Assembly (NCBI GenBank): GCA_035235625.1
Contig: CP141144.1
Span: 22,441,014 to 22,505,013, forward strand
Reading direction: 5' to 3'
DNA length: 64,000 nt
From: Saururus chinensis
Lineage: Eukaryota > Streptophyta > Magnoliopsida > Piperales > Saururaceae
Positions 35,895-48,470 of this stretch are shown piece after piece (the stretch's first letter is position 1; each line of letters starts with the position of its first letter). The notes under the pieces were generated by a model. The model saw only the letters and a list, made by a program, of their open reading frames with translations, did not search any database and was not told the origin of the DNA. The translations under genes were made by a program, and so were the position numbers.

Positions 35895-36670
35895 AACTTG
35901 TCTATTTGCACCCTAGTAATCCCCTCAATACCCCATTTCCCTAAAAATTATAGTATTTTTTACTCTTCAAAACCCCATTATTTCTCCCTTTTTACCCCAT
36001 CTCAAAAACCCCCCACACCTCTCCCTCTAACTCTAGCGACAGGCAGCAACTCCGATTGCAATTGGAGATTTCTTTTTCATTCTTCCCCGCTAGAATGCCT
36101 AGTCGGACTAGGTCTAGCCAGCTTGCACCGCCAAGGAGGTCAATCTGGCTTGGCCAAAGCCAAAGGCACCATACCTCTGGCCAGAGATGGTGTAGTCACT
36201 AGAGGTGCACCATGCCTCTGGCTACTTGGCCAACAAAGGCATGAACTATGGCCACGCAGCTGCCAGAGGCATGGTCACGCCTCTGGTTGTGCGGTGGCCA
36301 TGCCTCTGGCCGCAAGGGGAATGATGCCTTTGGTGGCCGCGAAAACCATGCCTGTAGTGGCAATGCTTGGCCTTTGGCCACCTCCAGGCCAGAGGCAAGC
36401 AGTGCCTCTAGTTGCAGCCAAGCCAAAGCTGGGGCCAAATCTTGTTGCCATCATCTTTAGCCGCGGTGGTTGTCAAGTATAGGAGGTCGCCGACTGAAGG
36501 TGGCACTATGTAGGGGCTGAAAAAGAGGAAGGGAGAGGTAGAGGGGTAGGGTCAAGTAAAAAAGGCCATGTATTATGGGGTATATATGAGAAATTTTAAA
36601 TTTTTTTTATCAAAAGTGAGTAAATAAAGGGGTACTATAGAGATTATTGGGGTGTATATACACATGTTTT
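35895..36670. mobile_element. TIR element with GC-rich core
   Basis: The left end AACTTGTCTATTTGCACCCT matches the reverse complement of the right end (AACATGTGTATATACACCCC) and the match continues for about 45 bp at roughly 70-75% by eye. Outer parts are AT-rich with 'ACCCCAT' words on the left and 'GGGGTAT' on the right. The core (about 36030-36480) is GC-rich and low in complexity, with many repeats of CATGCCTCTGGCC or its complement. A 196-residue plus-strand frame spans the core but its Ala/Gly/Arg-poor-complexity text matches no domain. This looks like a non-autonomous DNA transposon that has acquired or expanded a GC-rich segment. Superfamily and target duplication are not clear. Confidence 0.6.
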
Positions 36671-37520
36671 TACCTTGTTAGTCAATCCACCAGCGATTTT
36701 GAAACCCCTGCATCTCAAACCCAAGGCTACAACATAAAATAACTTTCAATCATGCGTTTTCAATTCCTACCCCAACTCATGCCATTAGAAAATGCACGCT
36801 TCTTCTACAGTTCTTGGATTGCAAGCATCATCCTCCTCTACATTGCCTCCCAGGTACATTACCTCCCTCCTCCTCCTCTTTTCCCCACCCGGTCTTTCCT
36901 CCACTATCTCCTAGGTTATCTTCTCCTCCTAGGTAGCCTCCTCCACTACCATGGGCCACTGCACCCCCATCCTCCTCTACTCCCATCCACCTTCCTCCCC
37001 CATCCATGACTGCTCCACCCCTTCACCCATGACTGCTCCATCCCCACCCCCTTCACATATCCAATCCCGCCCCCAACACCTATTCTTCTCCACCCATAAC
37101 CTACTGCACTACAACCCCCTTTTTCAGCCAATTACACCCTCATCCCCCTTGCCCCCAACAACCAATAACATGGAAAGGAGGCTGATTTTTTCTACCCAGC
37201 CACTATCGGTGGCCAGTAGCGGTCTCTTCCACCTCTAGCCACATCAACCCTCACCTCCTCAACCCCCAACCTCTTGGGTAGCTCCAACCCCCCCCCCCCC
37301 AAAAAAAAAAAAAAAAAAACCATCACACATCCTCTTTTCTACAAAACCCTCATTTTACTGAAGATTTTATGTTTGAAAGAGTAATGTTGGTTTCCCCCAT
37401 CCATTTTTTTGTTTTTACATTAATTGGTCGAGGAACAAGCTTCCATGACGATTGTTCTCGAAGTGGCAATAAAACTGGATTTCTTTGATGTCCTGATTGT
37501 GTTTTCTACTTTGTATTTAG
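36671..37520. other. Unassigned C-rich stretch
   Basis: From about 36830 to 37290 the plus strand is rich in CCTCC, CCACC and CACCC words (purine-poor). It ends in a run of 13 C followed by 19 A at 37288-37319. Open frames here are Pro/Leu/Ser-rich products of that bias. Then about 200 bp without features up to the family-A LTR. Confidence 0.55.
37288..37319. repeat. C13-A19 homopolymer pair
   Basis: Directly visible runs; the A run could be the tail of an old retroposed sequence, but no body is recognisable. Confidence 0.9.
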
Positions 37521-40139
37521 TGTCACGACCTGGATTTTTAAATATCTTTTTAAATAGCATGAACGATAAGTTACAAGAAAATTTTTTTCTTAACTGCAAA
37601 ACAAACTATTCAATTAAATGTTTAGGTCATGATAACTGGGGTTCACAAATATGAATATCAAATCATATGATATTATTACACATAAAAAATCCATAAAGAA
37701 TAACCTATCTATCTAAGTACAAGTCTATCATCCATCTAAAAATGAATAACTAAGTTGACTCTCATGCCAAAGATACACTCACTTATAGAATTATAGAAAC
37801 GAAGAACCACGTCCCATACTCATCAATCCTAATCTCACTTGACCTCGCCTGGAGAACCTGCAACTAACCAAGCAACAACGGAACATCTCCGCTCTCAGGA
37901 GAAGAGTTTCTAAATGAACAAAAGGTTTTATTAATATTTTTTGAATTGGGCCAACATCACCCATTGTTAGTTGCCCACGTACTCATCAAACAATATCTTT
38001 AATGTTTCTAACAAGATTGAAACCAAACGTGGTTCTGCCTAAACACTACAGTATCTCAAGAAGCATAGCATCGAACATGCAATGCTTAAGTATTTTCAAT
38101 TAACCTAAATTTTATACAAGTCCATTAATTTTCCACTTGTGCTAATTATAAAAGCAACATCAAACAATATCATTAATTATCTCACAACCCTTGTTCAATA
38201 ATTAATACCCATGTCCAATCTATTGGGCAAGCAAACACATCATATGCCAACTAAAATAATATGACACTAATCACCCTTTATCATTTTAACCCAACTTTAG
38301 GTTTAACATAATATAAATATGTATTTACTCAAAGATAACTTGGTTCTCAAAGAAATCCCTAGACATAGGACTCCAATATTGGAGTAGACTGTTTAACAAC
38401 AACTTGACCCAAATCCCTCGGGCTCTCAATAGCCTACCATGAATATAGAGAAGAGGATCACAACTATGCTCATAGACACAAATTGACAAGAAACACAAGT
38501 CTTTCATGATGCTCATGCAACTCCGCTTTTCGTATACACTATATAGTTCTATGAAGACCTACGAGAAACCCGCGGTAAAGACCTCGTTGGCCAATACCCA
38601 AACCGTTGTTGTAGTGAAGAAAGTGTACAAGTATCATAATCTCCACTCAACTCTAGGAGCAATGTATGCAAAGACATAAGTAATATATAACCTATAGAAG
38701 CCTAAGGTATTTATGGCAATTGACTCCCCCAAACATTTGAAACTTAGACTCGATTAATTTTATCATGTCAAGTATTTGACCAACTAATTGGGTCCTCTTC
38801 ACATTGTGAATCAGCCCAATCAATAGCTCATCTAATGAGCTATGACCAAGACAACATCACAAACCCTAATAGTCTCCATGAGACTAGGGTAAACTCCCAT
38901 TACTATCCTTGGTTTATTAACTAATGTGAGTTTCTATGTCAAGGCCCTGTTTACTCCATGAACTAGTCCCAAACCCTATTGAGGGTATTTTAGTCTTTAT
39001 TTTGATTAGGTGTTCTCCACCCAATCCAAAGGCCACCAATTATCTCTTACTTCATCTTCATTGATCTCAAGTTACCATCATAAATTAATGTATCAATAAT
39101 AAAAACATGCATCAAAGTAATCAACATAAATAGCATAAAGTCATACAAGTCCATTAATAATAAATAGAGGCCCATTGCACTCATTTGCAAGACTAGGGCT
39201 CAGCAAATTCAAGCTTGAGAATGTAAATAACTCTAATGCATTATGCGAGTTATGTATATAATACCCTAGTAGATTGATGCACTGCGTTGCAGACACATGT
39301 GATATGCTGCCTTACACCCTGAAAATTAGGGTCCTTTCCTTTGTTTCCTGTGACCTTTAAAGGTGTTCGTGTCACATATAGGTCACACCCCTTCCATTTG
39401 ATGCTATTTAGCATCATTATAGGGTACCTTAACTCTTGGTTAGCTAGGTTATCCATTTCGGCGAAAACGGAATATACTTCTCCTAAGAGCATTAGGGTAA
39501 TTCTACCATCTGGGTTATGGTACCCTTTCTTGGGTTATTTTCGTCATCTCACTACGTTTTTATTGATTTTATGTCATTGCCCTCTCCTAAGGCTTCACTC
39601 TCAAATCAACTCGCGCTTCCATTCACACGAATGTGGGTAGTCTGCTCATATGCGTATTTTTATTATTTTATTCAAAGCCCTCTATATATCCAATGGGTCC
39701 AAAATTGGGTTCAAGTTTACTACTTGATGTCATGGACCCGGGGTAATTTTCCTGGCATTTGATGGGGTCATGAACCCCTTGAACCGACCTTAGTTGACTT
39801 AACAATTTAATCTTAACCCTAAGGGAAAAATGGTGAATTATTCATTCACTAGGTTTTTTCCTCATCATAGGGTTTAGTCTATATTTAGGATACACATTAA
39901 ACTCTCACTAGAATTTTTCTCAATTTTTAAATCCACTCATAGGCCCCTAAACCAAGCTCCTAAGTCAGGCAAGTGAACCGTGACTTAGCTATAAGGGTAA
40001 AATAGTCATTTTATTATTCGTATGATTTTTCCCTAACCAAAAACTTGGTTAAAACACTTAAACCCTTTCAAGGTCTGTTGGTAATTTTTCTAAAATTTTT
40101 GAACACTTAAAACCTTTTGAACCGGACTTGGTTCAATGA

Positions 40140-40740
40140 TTTTTTCTCATTTTTTTAGATAGTCTCGGGTCGGGTCTTGAGCCACGTGGTTCGGGTCGGG
40201 TGATCCAAACCCATGCAGACGACCCGCAACTCGTGTTGTCTTCCCCACGTCCGGCCAGAGGCTGAGGAGCCTCTCACGATGGCGCCCTGGCCGGGCGTTC
40301 CTGTTGGGCCTGGCCCCACTGCTTCCCGGTGGCCCTTGCTTCCATGATGGGGTAGGAGGATGGCCTCACCAGATCGCTGCCTAGCGGCAATCCCGTTGGG
40401 CCTAGCTCTATTGCCACCCGGTGGCCGAAAGGGACTGAAAACTCCACCCTCATTTTTTTCTCAAGGTTTTGCCACTGCCAATGCAGTGACTGGCCATGGA
40501 GGGCCGAGCCTAACTGGATCACCATTTTTTGATGATTTTAGTGGCCTTGGTATCGTCTCCGGCCGATGGCTGCCATTTCGCCGCACTGCCCTAATTCCTT
40601 GTCATCAGTCATCTTGTTGTCGTGGGAGGAAAGAAGCTCTAACCAATTTCCCAACCTCCCTCATTTTGCCCTTGTGCCTAGGGCTTTGGAGATGCGTCGA
40701 CCAGTGGCTAGCTAGCCCACTGGATAGATCCCACCGCCGG
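40140..40740. other. GC-rich segment inside family-A LTR 2
   Basis: Contrasts with the AT-rich surroundings and corresponds in position to 51520-52020 in LTR 3. It contains GGCCAGAGGC, CGGGTCGGG and GGTGGCC repeats. Long open frames occur on both strands (127 residues plus, 83 minus), as expected from high GC, with no recognisable domain. Confidence 0.6.
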
Positions 40741-41033
40741 TAGCTAAGCCCTCCTCTTTCCAATAAATATTAATTAAATGCAAGATTAATTTAATCTAAA
40801 TCTACAATTAAGCTTAGGTTACCAATAATTTATCATAATCATCTACAAATTAATGGTAATAAGTGATCATACCTTGTCCAGAATCCGGTCTTCACACTCA
40901 CCCTTCTCCAAGTCCGTCACCGGCCATCTTCACCGGAAAACAGTCCTCTTCTCTCTCCTTCCCTTAGGGCCCAAAAGCTCTAATCCCCCTTCCATAAGCC
41001 CTAATTAGTGCCTTTTATAAGCATGGGGGAGGA

Positions 41034-44000
41034 TGTAAGGACTCTCATTTCTAAACCGGTTTTCGTTTCTTTTAATTATCGGTTATTACATGGTTAACTC
41101 ATTTTCTTATTAATTCGGTGGTTTTATAAATAAATGGTGTTTATGATGGTTTTAATCAAAATCAACTTTACAAATAGTGGTTTTAAGTAATTTTGAGTCA
41201 AATATGAATTTTTGGGATTTTTTTCCCCACCGTCGAAATTTGGGTTTTTGTGTCAAATTAACCCAGACATCAACACAAGCCCTTATAAAAAAATTTATAA
41301 TTTTTCCAAGTTTTATTAGTGCTCAAATAGCTAAATTACCCATTTTGTTGCCTATTTTTCTATTCATACCCCATAATTTACCCATACACACCCCAAAACT
41401 GACTATAAAAGACAAGACCTGAGTCATTTCCATTTTTGGGAATAGGCTGAGGAGGAGATGTGAGGCCTAATCCCCAATTAGGCCCGGATTAGAAGGTGTT
41501 TAAGGTAGGTCTCTTCTAATTAAACCATAAACCCTAGCTTTTCTCTTAATCCCTTCTAGATCTACAATTTCCCCTTTGTTTTGATTCGTTTTAAAACATC
41601 AAAACTACTGATTTGCATCTTTACTTCAAACCCTAGCCCTAAAAATCTAATTTTTATGTTCAACAAGCCCTAGATCTAAGTTTTTAAGTAGGGTTTTCTT
41701 TGTTAAATCGGTTTTAATAGAGTTTAATTCAAACTCTATGTCTTTGTAAGGTTTTCAAGAAGGGTGACCATTAAATCCAAGCCTAATCAAGGGATAAGGT
41801 AATGGACTTTCGAAATTTCAGTCTTCCTATGATAAAACTCTTGATTTTGTGGTTCATTTTAAATGGAGTTACTTGATTTAAAGCTTTAATGGCATGATTA
41901 GTAAATGGAAATCTTTAATCCCGATTTCATAGGGTTTTATCTTGTTATGATGTGGATTAGCATTCTAGAAGTTATAGTAGACTTTTAATGACATTTAGGT
42001 TGTTAGATGGTGATTTTGAGTTTTATCAATAGAGTTTCGGTTTGAAAATTCGAAAGGAATAAGAAGGTTGATTCTGCCTTATTGGTGTTCAAACGGCCCT
42101 CCTGGGCATTCGAACGGCAACACTGTCAGTTCAACAGATTTCCCGTTTAGCCGATCAAACGGCCCTATTGGGCGTTCGAACAGCTACACAACAGATTTGG
42201 TATTATGTGCATGATGTTTATTTTGGTGATTCTACTTTAATATGCTAATTTCATATGAATGTGGAGTGTTTTGAGCTATAGTATGCTACTGGAAAGGCAT
42301 ACCATTGAGGTTATGAAGTTGAGGTATATATTTAGAGTTATGTAGAATGACTTATGGTTGGAGGTATAATGTTGGAATTGCCATCTTGAAGTTATGAATG
42401 GTTGATTCTCTATGGTTAAGTATATTTTTAGTAGAGCTACAGCCTACTAACGGACTGATATGTCATGTTAGGATGTGGTTAATTGATGTGTATTTAGCTT
42501 GTGGTTGAGCTTTGATTTGAGTTATGATTTCAATGATTCTTCTCCTATGATTTCCGCTGAAATTCATGATTAGATGTTAATTCACATGTGTAGTGTGGTA
42601 GTAAGTTAATTTCAAGCATGTTGATATGCATTGCGTGAAGTGCTTCTACTAGGTACACACACATGTGGGGTTTAATGATGATGTTGAAGCTTGATATTAT
42701 AATTATGAATGATGCATTAGGGGCTGATGAGAGTACTTATCATGAATTAGGATTCATGTATGCCTTGTCCACGTATGTACCATATTGCATGCATCATGAA
42801 AATGAATTTCCAATTGAGACTTTATGGAGGTTAATCGAATTTGATTGATTGGATGCAATGTGGTGAAATTGTGTGCCAGATTGATCGGTCGTGGTTTAAT
42901 CAAAACTTGATTGGTCCAAAAGGACATGTTTTGATTTGAGTTCCTGTGTGGAACTAGTGCACTCCCCGGGTTGAGTCTAGCTAAGTGAAATGATGTGGGG
43001 GGTGAGTTGTGTACTTGTCTTGCGGATTGGAGATTATTATTATGAGTGTCATTTGGACCCTGAGAATCCAGTGTGGTATGCCATGTGCACCCGCTACCAC
43101 GTGTTTTAGGGTTCCCTGTGTAGGAATTTGGGCTCTCACCTCCGCAGAAGATGTCCCTGGGCGAACACCTCTGCTCTAGATTCTCTGTGTGAGAATGGGA
43201 CATCCTTGGCTAGGATCGTCTAGGGCGAGTAGCTTTAGGGATTGACAACCCCGACCCTTTTTCATTTCCTGTGTGGAATTTTGACTGTGTTATCACCTTC
43301 GTGGCCTTGACCGTGTTCTTGCTTGTGTGGCAATGCTTGTGTTTACTCCTTGATGGAGGCATTCACCATTTGTATTGATGCATATCTATTATGAATGCTA
43401 TGCATGATTGTTTATCATGTGGTTGACACGTTTGTCGTGTAGCGTGAATGTGGTTTATGTGATATAAATGCATGATCAGAAATGGTGTATTTGAGACACT
43501 ATTATGCAGGTTGATATGATGTGATGAATGATTGGATATGTATGTTAGAGATACATTTCATGTAGGTTGATATGATATTGATGCATGATTGGATATGTAT
43601 GTTAGAGATACATTTCATACAGGTTGATATGATGTTGAGGCATGATTTGATATAAATGTTAGAGATACATTTCATGGAGGTTGATATGATGAGAATGACA
43701 CTATGTGGATTATACACTATGATGCAGGTTTAGGTGATGTGTTTGTGTGATCAGAAAAGAAAATGTTACATCTTGTCAATCTTTGATTTGAATGATTATA
43801 TTGTTACGCCGTCGTGTTGCCGATGCTGATAGTATATTAGAAAACCATTGCTAATTTTGTTTAAACTCACCCATCTTTATTATTTTTTGCTTTGGGGCTA
43901 CGTGGTTCGACACACAGACGGATGGGATCTCCTCTTTGAGGGAAGATCGGAGACGACTTGGATGTGATCGTGGAGACTCTTATGTGACTTATTTCCCTTG

Positions 44001-44346
44001 GTTTATGATTTATGTTTAGAACCTTTGTGTATGGTTCTCAGTTGGATTTTTGTTACTTTATACAGTTGTGTTGCTTAAGACCTATTTTAAAGCCAGAGTG
44101 GGCTATGGTTGACTAAGCATGTGGGTTTGAGACTAGTCGTTTATTTTGAGTTAAGCGACTCTCTTTCTTTTTTACTTATTTACTCTTGCACAAAGTGGTG
44201 TGCTTACTCCGTATTTTTGTTAGATCGCCCATAATTAGGGTTAAGTCTTCCGCTAAACCGTATCTCAATTCCCCTCGTCGCCCCCGCGTGCTTGACCGGC
44301 CCCTGGACCGGGTTCGGCTCGGGTCGGGCAGCGTCGGGGCGTGACA
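41034..44346 (+). mobile_element. Family-B LTR 3 nested in family-A LTR 2
   Basis: Starts TGTAAGGACTC and ends GGGTCGGGCAGCGTCGGGGCGTGACA in pieces (TCGGGGCGTGACA closing). The 3' half aligns with the other family-B copies: 'TGCCATGTGCACCCG', two units of the 67-bp block (43080-43230), four units of the GATATG block (43500-43700) and the 'TTTGGGGCTACGTGG' segment. The family-A sequence resumes directly after it. The expected target duplication is not clear (GAGGA before, ATTAA after), so the left edge may be off by a few bases. Confidence 0.72.
43500..43700 (+). repeat. About 57-bp tandem units in family-B LTR 3
   Basis: Four units with GGATATGTATGTTAGAGATA, CATTTCATG and AGGTTGATATGATG. Same position in the LTR as 12470-12720 and 22830-23070. 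Confidence 0.88.
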
Positions 44347-44733
44347 ATTAAGGTTCCTAATCCCCTTAGAAGTTGGGCAAAAACCTCCTCACTCGAGCAA
44401 CCTAATTAGGCCCCTAAAAATTAATTTCTATCAATTTAATTAATTGGACCCATAGAGTAACTTAAACGGACAATTCGCGCGTTCTATTCGGATAAATGGG
44501 CCATGTGCTTTATGTTCAACTTTGAATGGTCGTAACTGCCTCATCCAAACTCCGATTCACACATTCTTGGTGGCATTTTGAAACTCTTTCTATCTACTTT
44601 CTATGCATATATCTCAGTCACCAATTCTAATCATTTAAAAATTTATTCTCATGATAAGGTCAATTGGTCAAATACCTTATTTTCCACGTTGTCAACTTCG
44701 GGAATTTAAAAAATTCCCGGACATTACATTCAG

Positions 44734-45326
44734 TGGTGGCAAATGTTTTTTCCGGCTGTATAAATTAAATTTTTTTGTGAAAATTGAGAACTTTATTGTG
44801 GATAAAGTGTAGCTCATGTAAATCTCTTTTCTTTGCCATCTTGAGGTCTTATGCGTTCTTGGATTGATCTATCAAAGTTCGTAACCATAATAATGCAAGT
44901 ATGTTTTTCTCTTTTTCATACTGAATTTGTTTATTTATAGTTTATATCCATTGGACGTGCATACTTGTTTTTTTCAATTATCATGTGCTATAATTAACTT
45001 CTATATCTGATGCTATAAGTTCAATATGTTCTAGACGTGTTCATTTTGGCTACCATTTTTCTTTGTATAGTTCACTATTCAATTGTTTTGATGTTTGTTT
45101 TGTTATATGTTCTTTGGCCAAAGGGAAGAGATATAGTTCTTATCTGTGATTTTGGTGCAAAATGTTGAAATCAACTTTGGTTTTAGTTGTGTTGTGCTAA
45201 TTGATAGTATTGGTTGCATTTTGCTTAATTACAAGTGCATATTATAGCATTTACTTTTGAACAAGATTACAAAACCTTCAAATTAAAAAAGGTTGTTGCC
45301 AGCCATGCAGCCATGATCATACATGT
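44734..45326. other. Unassigned stretch between family-A LTR and Stowaway MITE
   Basis: AT-rich with no recognisable gene. It may belong to the decayed PIF/Harbinger element whose transposase lies at 46034, but no terminal repeat is visible. Confidence 0.35.
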
Positions 45327-45490
45327 TACTCCCTCCATCCCATATTAATAGTTACATTTGGCAAAATAGTGATTAATATTGAATGGTGAAACTCATATAT
45401 AAGAAAATGAAAAATAAGCTTATGATACTCATTTTAAGTACCCAACTACTAAAGTTTAACAAAATAAAGCTATTAATATGGAACAAAATT
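45327..45490. mobile_element. Stowaway-like MITE, 3' end decayed
   Basis: The left end TACTCCCTCCATCCCATATT includes the TA target and the CTCCCTCC start typical of Stowaway (Tc1/mariner) MITEs. The right side has the inverted counterpart GCTATTAATATGGAAC, but the last bases no longer match. About 160 bp, with no coding. Confidence 0.75.
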
Positions 45491-45528
45491 TTTCACAAAA
45501 TATATTTAGTTTAGCTCAAAATATAAAA

Positions 45529-45620
45529 GAGAGCAAACCTTAGCTGTCAACAGAACCAATATAAAAGACAACAGAGCAAACCTTAGCTATCAACAGAGTC
45601 AAGCAATATAAAAGACAATA
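45529..45620. repeat. Two-copy 43-49-bp direct repeat
   Basis: AGAGCAAACCTTAGCTGTCA / AGAGCAAACCTTAGCTATCA, each followed by ACAGA and AATATAAAAGACAA. Confidence 0.85.
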
Positions 45621-46033
45621 GAAGACAAAGTCACCTTCTCTCCTCTCCCCTGCATAAGCATATGTGGGCTTATATCCACATGAATAGATCATATATCCAA
45701 TTTTATTTTTTATTTAAATTGATCTTCATAAGAACAAATAAATGCACAAGATACAACATTATATCAACATGTGGGATTTGTCCAATTAGTGAGACTTGCT
45801 AGAGTGGTTCCCGAAGGTTAATTTCATGTTACTGATCTTTAACTCCTTTTCCTATAAGAAAAAAAAGACACGTTAATAATTCACATCTAGTTTTGTTTTT
45901 CATTTGAACTATACATTCCAAGAGTTGTCACTAATAAATGCACAAAATACAATATTGAGTATTTGTGAACAATAATATTGATTAGATTGAGTTCAAGTTG
46001 TCTATTTATATGACATTTGAGTATGGTATATAG

Positions 46034-46640
46034 GATTGTATTGGTGCCATTGATGGAACCCACATAAAGGCAACTCCTTCCGGGCCAACAAATACAACCT
46101 ACCGTGATAAGCATGATTGGTTATTGCAAAATGTATTGTTAGCTTGCAATTTTACTATAGAATTCATATATGTCCTTGCGGGATGGGAAAGTTTTGAAAA
46201 TAACATAAGGATATTTATTGAACAAGGAAGTTCTATTTGGTTTATTGTGTTTACTCTAATCAGAAAAAAAATTGGCACAATATCAAGGTGTTCGCTATCA
46301 CCTCAATGAGTATGGTACGCAAGCAAGAAGTCAGCCACACAATTCACGTAAAGTGTTGAATCGTCGGCATGTGTCCCTGACGAATGTCATAGACCAAATT
46401 TTTGGGTGTTTAAAGTAGCACTTTAAGTTTTTTAAAGACCGTCTACCCTCATTTTCCTATGCTGCTAATGCAAAATGGTTTTCTACATGTTATGAATTGT
46501 GTAATTTTATTTGTAAGGAAAATTGTGAAGATGTGTTTAAAGTTAATAATGATTATGAATAAGAGGAAGCACCACGTAAGGTTCCATATGATGCAAAAGA
46601 ATATTTTGATCTAGAGGATGATTTGGGGACTCAAGTCCAA
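46034..46640 (+). pseudogene. PIF/Harbinger transposase remnant (DDE_Tnp_4)
   Basis: The frame opens DCIGAIDGTHIKATP and runs through LLQNVLLACNFTIEFIYVLA to GWES, the classic start of the Harbinger catalytic domain with its first Asp (IDGTH). About a dozen residues appear missing before FYLVYCVYSN, where the family has YYLVDAGY: the second Asp has become Tyr. An A-run then shifts the frame, and YQGVRYHLNEYG, RRHVSLTNVIDQIFGCLK and ELCNFICKE follow in a new frame; the third acidic residue, normally Glu in NVIER, is Asp. The C-terminal text (SWQDEIVGQMS) resembles the family's end. In-frame stops follow IFGCLK and NNDYE. It is inactive; no terminal repeats or DNA-binding ORF were found. Confidence 0.85.
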
Positions 46641-48090
46641 TGAAGGGCAGCCGCTAATTCATGGCAAGATGAAATAGTTGGCCAAATGTCCAAATGTGGA
46701 GTTATGCTATACATATATGGGTATATGAGCTTGATGTTGTCATTGGAATATATTTTGTGGATTAGTGTTTTTATTTTTGGTTATCTAACTATGTGTTATA
46801 GATTAGCCCTTTTATGTATATCTACCTACTATGGATTAAACTTTTATTTTATAATCTTATTGTGGACTAATCATCTATTTTTACTTATCCTACTAAGATT
46901 TGGGGATTAATATATTATACCTTGTGCTTAGATGGAAGTTGCATTCTATCATGTATTATGTAGTACATTCTATCATACATTCTAAAAAGCTAGGATTCTG
47001 GTCTACATTATGAAATCAAGCGTATGAAATGCATGTGATTTTGATCTGCATTTAGAAATTAAGAATATGAAATGTAGTAGTCTAAACTACCAAAAAACTA
47101 ACACCCTCTCATTGTAAAAATACAAATAAGAATGTATATATATAATACTATAAATTTAGATTAAATAAAATAAATTAAATTAAAAAATAATATATACTAA
47201 ATAAAGGTCTCCCTTGCATGCTACAATTGCAATATATACTTTCAAGCTCATAATGTATAAATTATTGACCCAAATATATTCACAATAGACAGCTACCCGT
47301 CTAAATCACATAAGATAAATATTGTGTCATTGGTCAACAATGGCAATGATGTCAAACGACTTTGGGTTGTAGAGTACGATATTCATATTCATGATCAGTT
47401 TGGCTGCGGATCTCATTTGATATAACTTTTTGGGAGTTTTTAAGGGTATTAAAAAAATGTGAATCCGAACATGTATAATATAGGCAAAAAAGAAATTATT
47501 ATCGAGAAGTGCGTTGTATATATGAAGCCCACAAAAACTTTGAGAAAAACATAGTCATATGAAATTTTATTTGATAGAGCTCATTGTGAGCTTTCTAACA
47601 ATACTAAGAATGTGTAAATCTGAGTTCAATTGTGCAAGCTATAACATTACAAAATTAAAATCATTATAACCTAAAAAACAAGGTCCAAGCAAATCAATCC
47701 TTAGTATTATGTTGACTTGTAGCAAGACATGAAACAATCTAAGTAAATAATTTTACTAAAATATCAAATCACATACAATTTCTTTGTATTAAAAAGCACG
47801 ATGAAAAACATGGGTAAAATAGTCACCCAATTTACTTTGTATAATAGTAAGATACTTACCCCGCATTAAGAATTTTATTATTTTTTATTTTTTCTAAATA
47901 AAAAAGTTTCAAAATGTTTTATCTCATATATGAGCATGAAAATAAATATTTAGAGAGGTTCTAAAAGTTTTTTGCATTTTTGTACCTATAAAAGGTTCTA
48001 AATTAGTAATTTTTTTTATTTTTTTGCACTATAAAGTTCTATTGACTTTACCCAAAAATTACACTTTTGATAAAAGTAAAAAGTTAAAAT
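46641..48090. other. Unassigned AT-rich DNA
   Basis: No gene seen. Short frames near 46686-46910 are Leu/Ile/Tyr-rich through AT bias. Homopolymer-rich text at 47850-48050. Confidence 0.45.
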
Positions 48091-48240
48091 GAGTCTGGGC
48101 TAATACACCTTGGCGTAAGTCCAGGCATCATAGACCATTACTAAGATCCAGTGGAGAAGGGCATTGGCAACTTGTCAACCCCTTTAGTAATGTCTACCGT
48201 TGGATCAAAATTCAATAGCCAATGATGCCCTAGATCATAC
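48091..48240. mobile_element. Small foldback MITE, related to 57502-57666
   Basis: The left arm GGCATCATAGACCATTACTA (from 48125) and the reverse complement of the right arm (GGCATCATTGGCTATTGAAT) match at most positions, followed by GATCCA in both. Its opening GAGTC(T/A)GGGCT is shared with the MITE at 57502. Confidence 0.65.
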
Positions 48241-48340
48241 TAATTTCTAAAAGGGGTACTTAATATAGGCAATAGTAATGTTTTTTTTAAAAGGCAGATG
48301 TTGGGCCAAAGGCAGAGCGATTACCCGTAGCCCATTGCTT

Positions 48341-48470
48341 CATGGGCACGAAGGTTATTAGGCTCTATTACATGATTGAATTACATTCTCTTAGAAGACA
48401 AACAAGTTTGCATGGGCCAAAAGGCCATTGGGCTTTGTTACACAATTGAATTGCCTTCTCTTAGAAAAAG
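48341..48470. repeat. Two-copy 60-70-bp direct repeat
   Basis: Both units start CATGGGC and contain 'GGCT.T.TTACA..ATTGAATT' and 'TTCTCTTAGAA'. The intervening DNA to 48728 shows no other feature. Confidence 0.75.

Larger units (their letters stand above)
37521..44728 (-). mobile_element. Family-A solo LTR 2 (reverse), split by family-B LTR
   Basis: Starts TGTCACGACCTGG and ends GGACATTACA, so the minus strand reads TGTAATGTCCGGG...GTCGTGACA. The flanks are TTTAG (37516-37520) and TTCAG (44729-44733), 4 of 5. The body follows the copy at 50895-53250 in reverse order: 'CCTTGTTCAATAATTAATA', 'GGGTCCAAAATTGGG', 'TTTTCCTGGCATTTGATG', a GC-rich segment (40140-40740), and the 5' region from 44347. 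Positions 41034-44346 are a separate insertion. No internal domain remains. Confidence 0.8.

Noticed and set aside
35892-36482. A 196-residue open frame at the TIR element.
   Set aside because: It spans the AT-rich inverted end and the GC-rich low-complexity core, parallels open frames on the other strand, and shows no domain.
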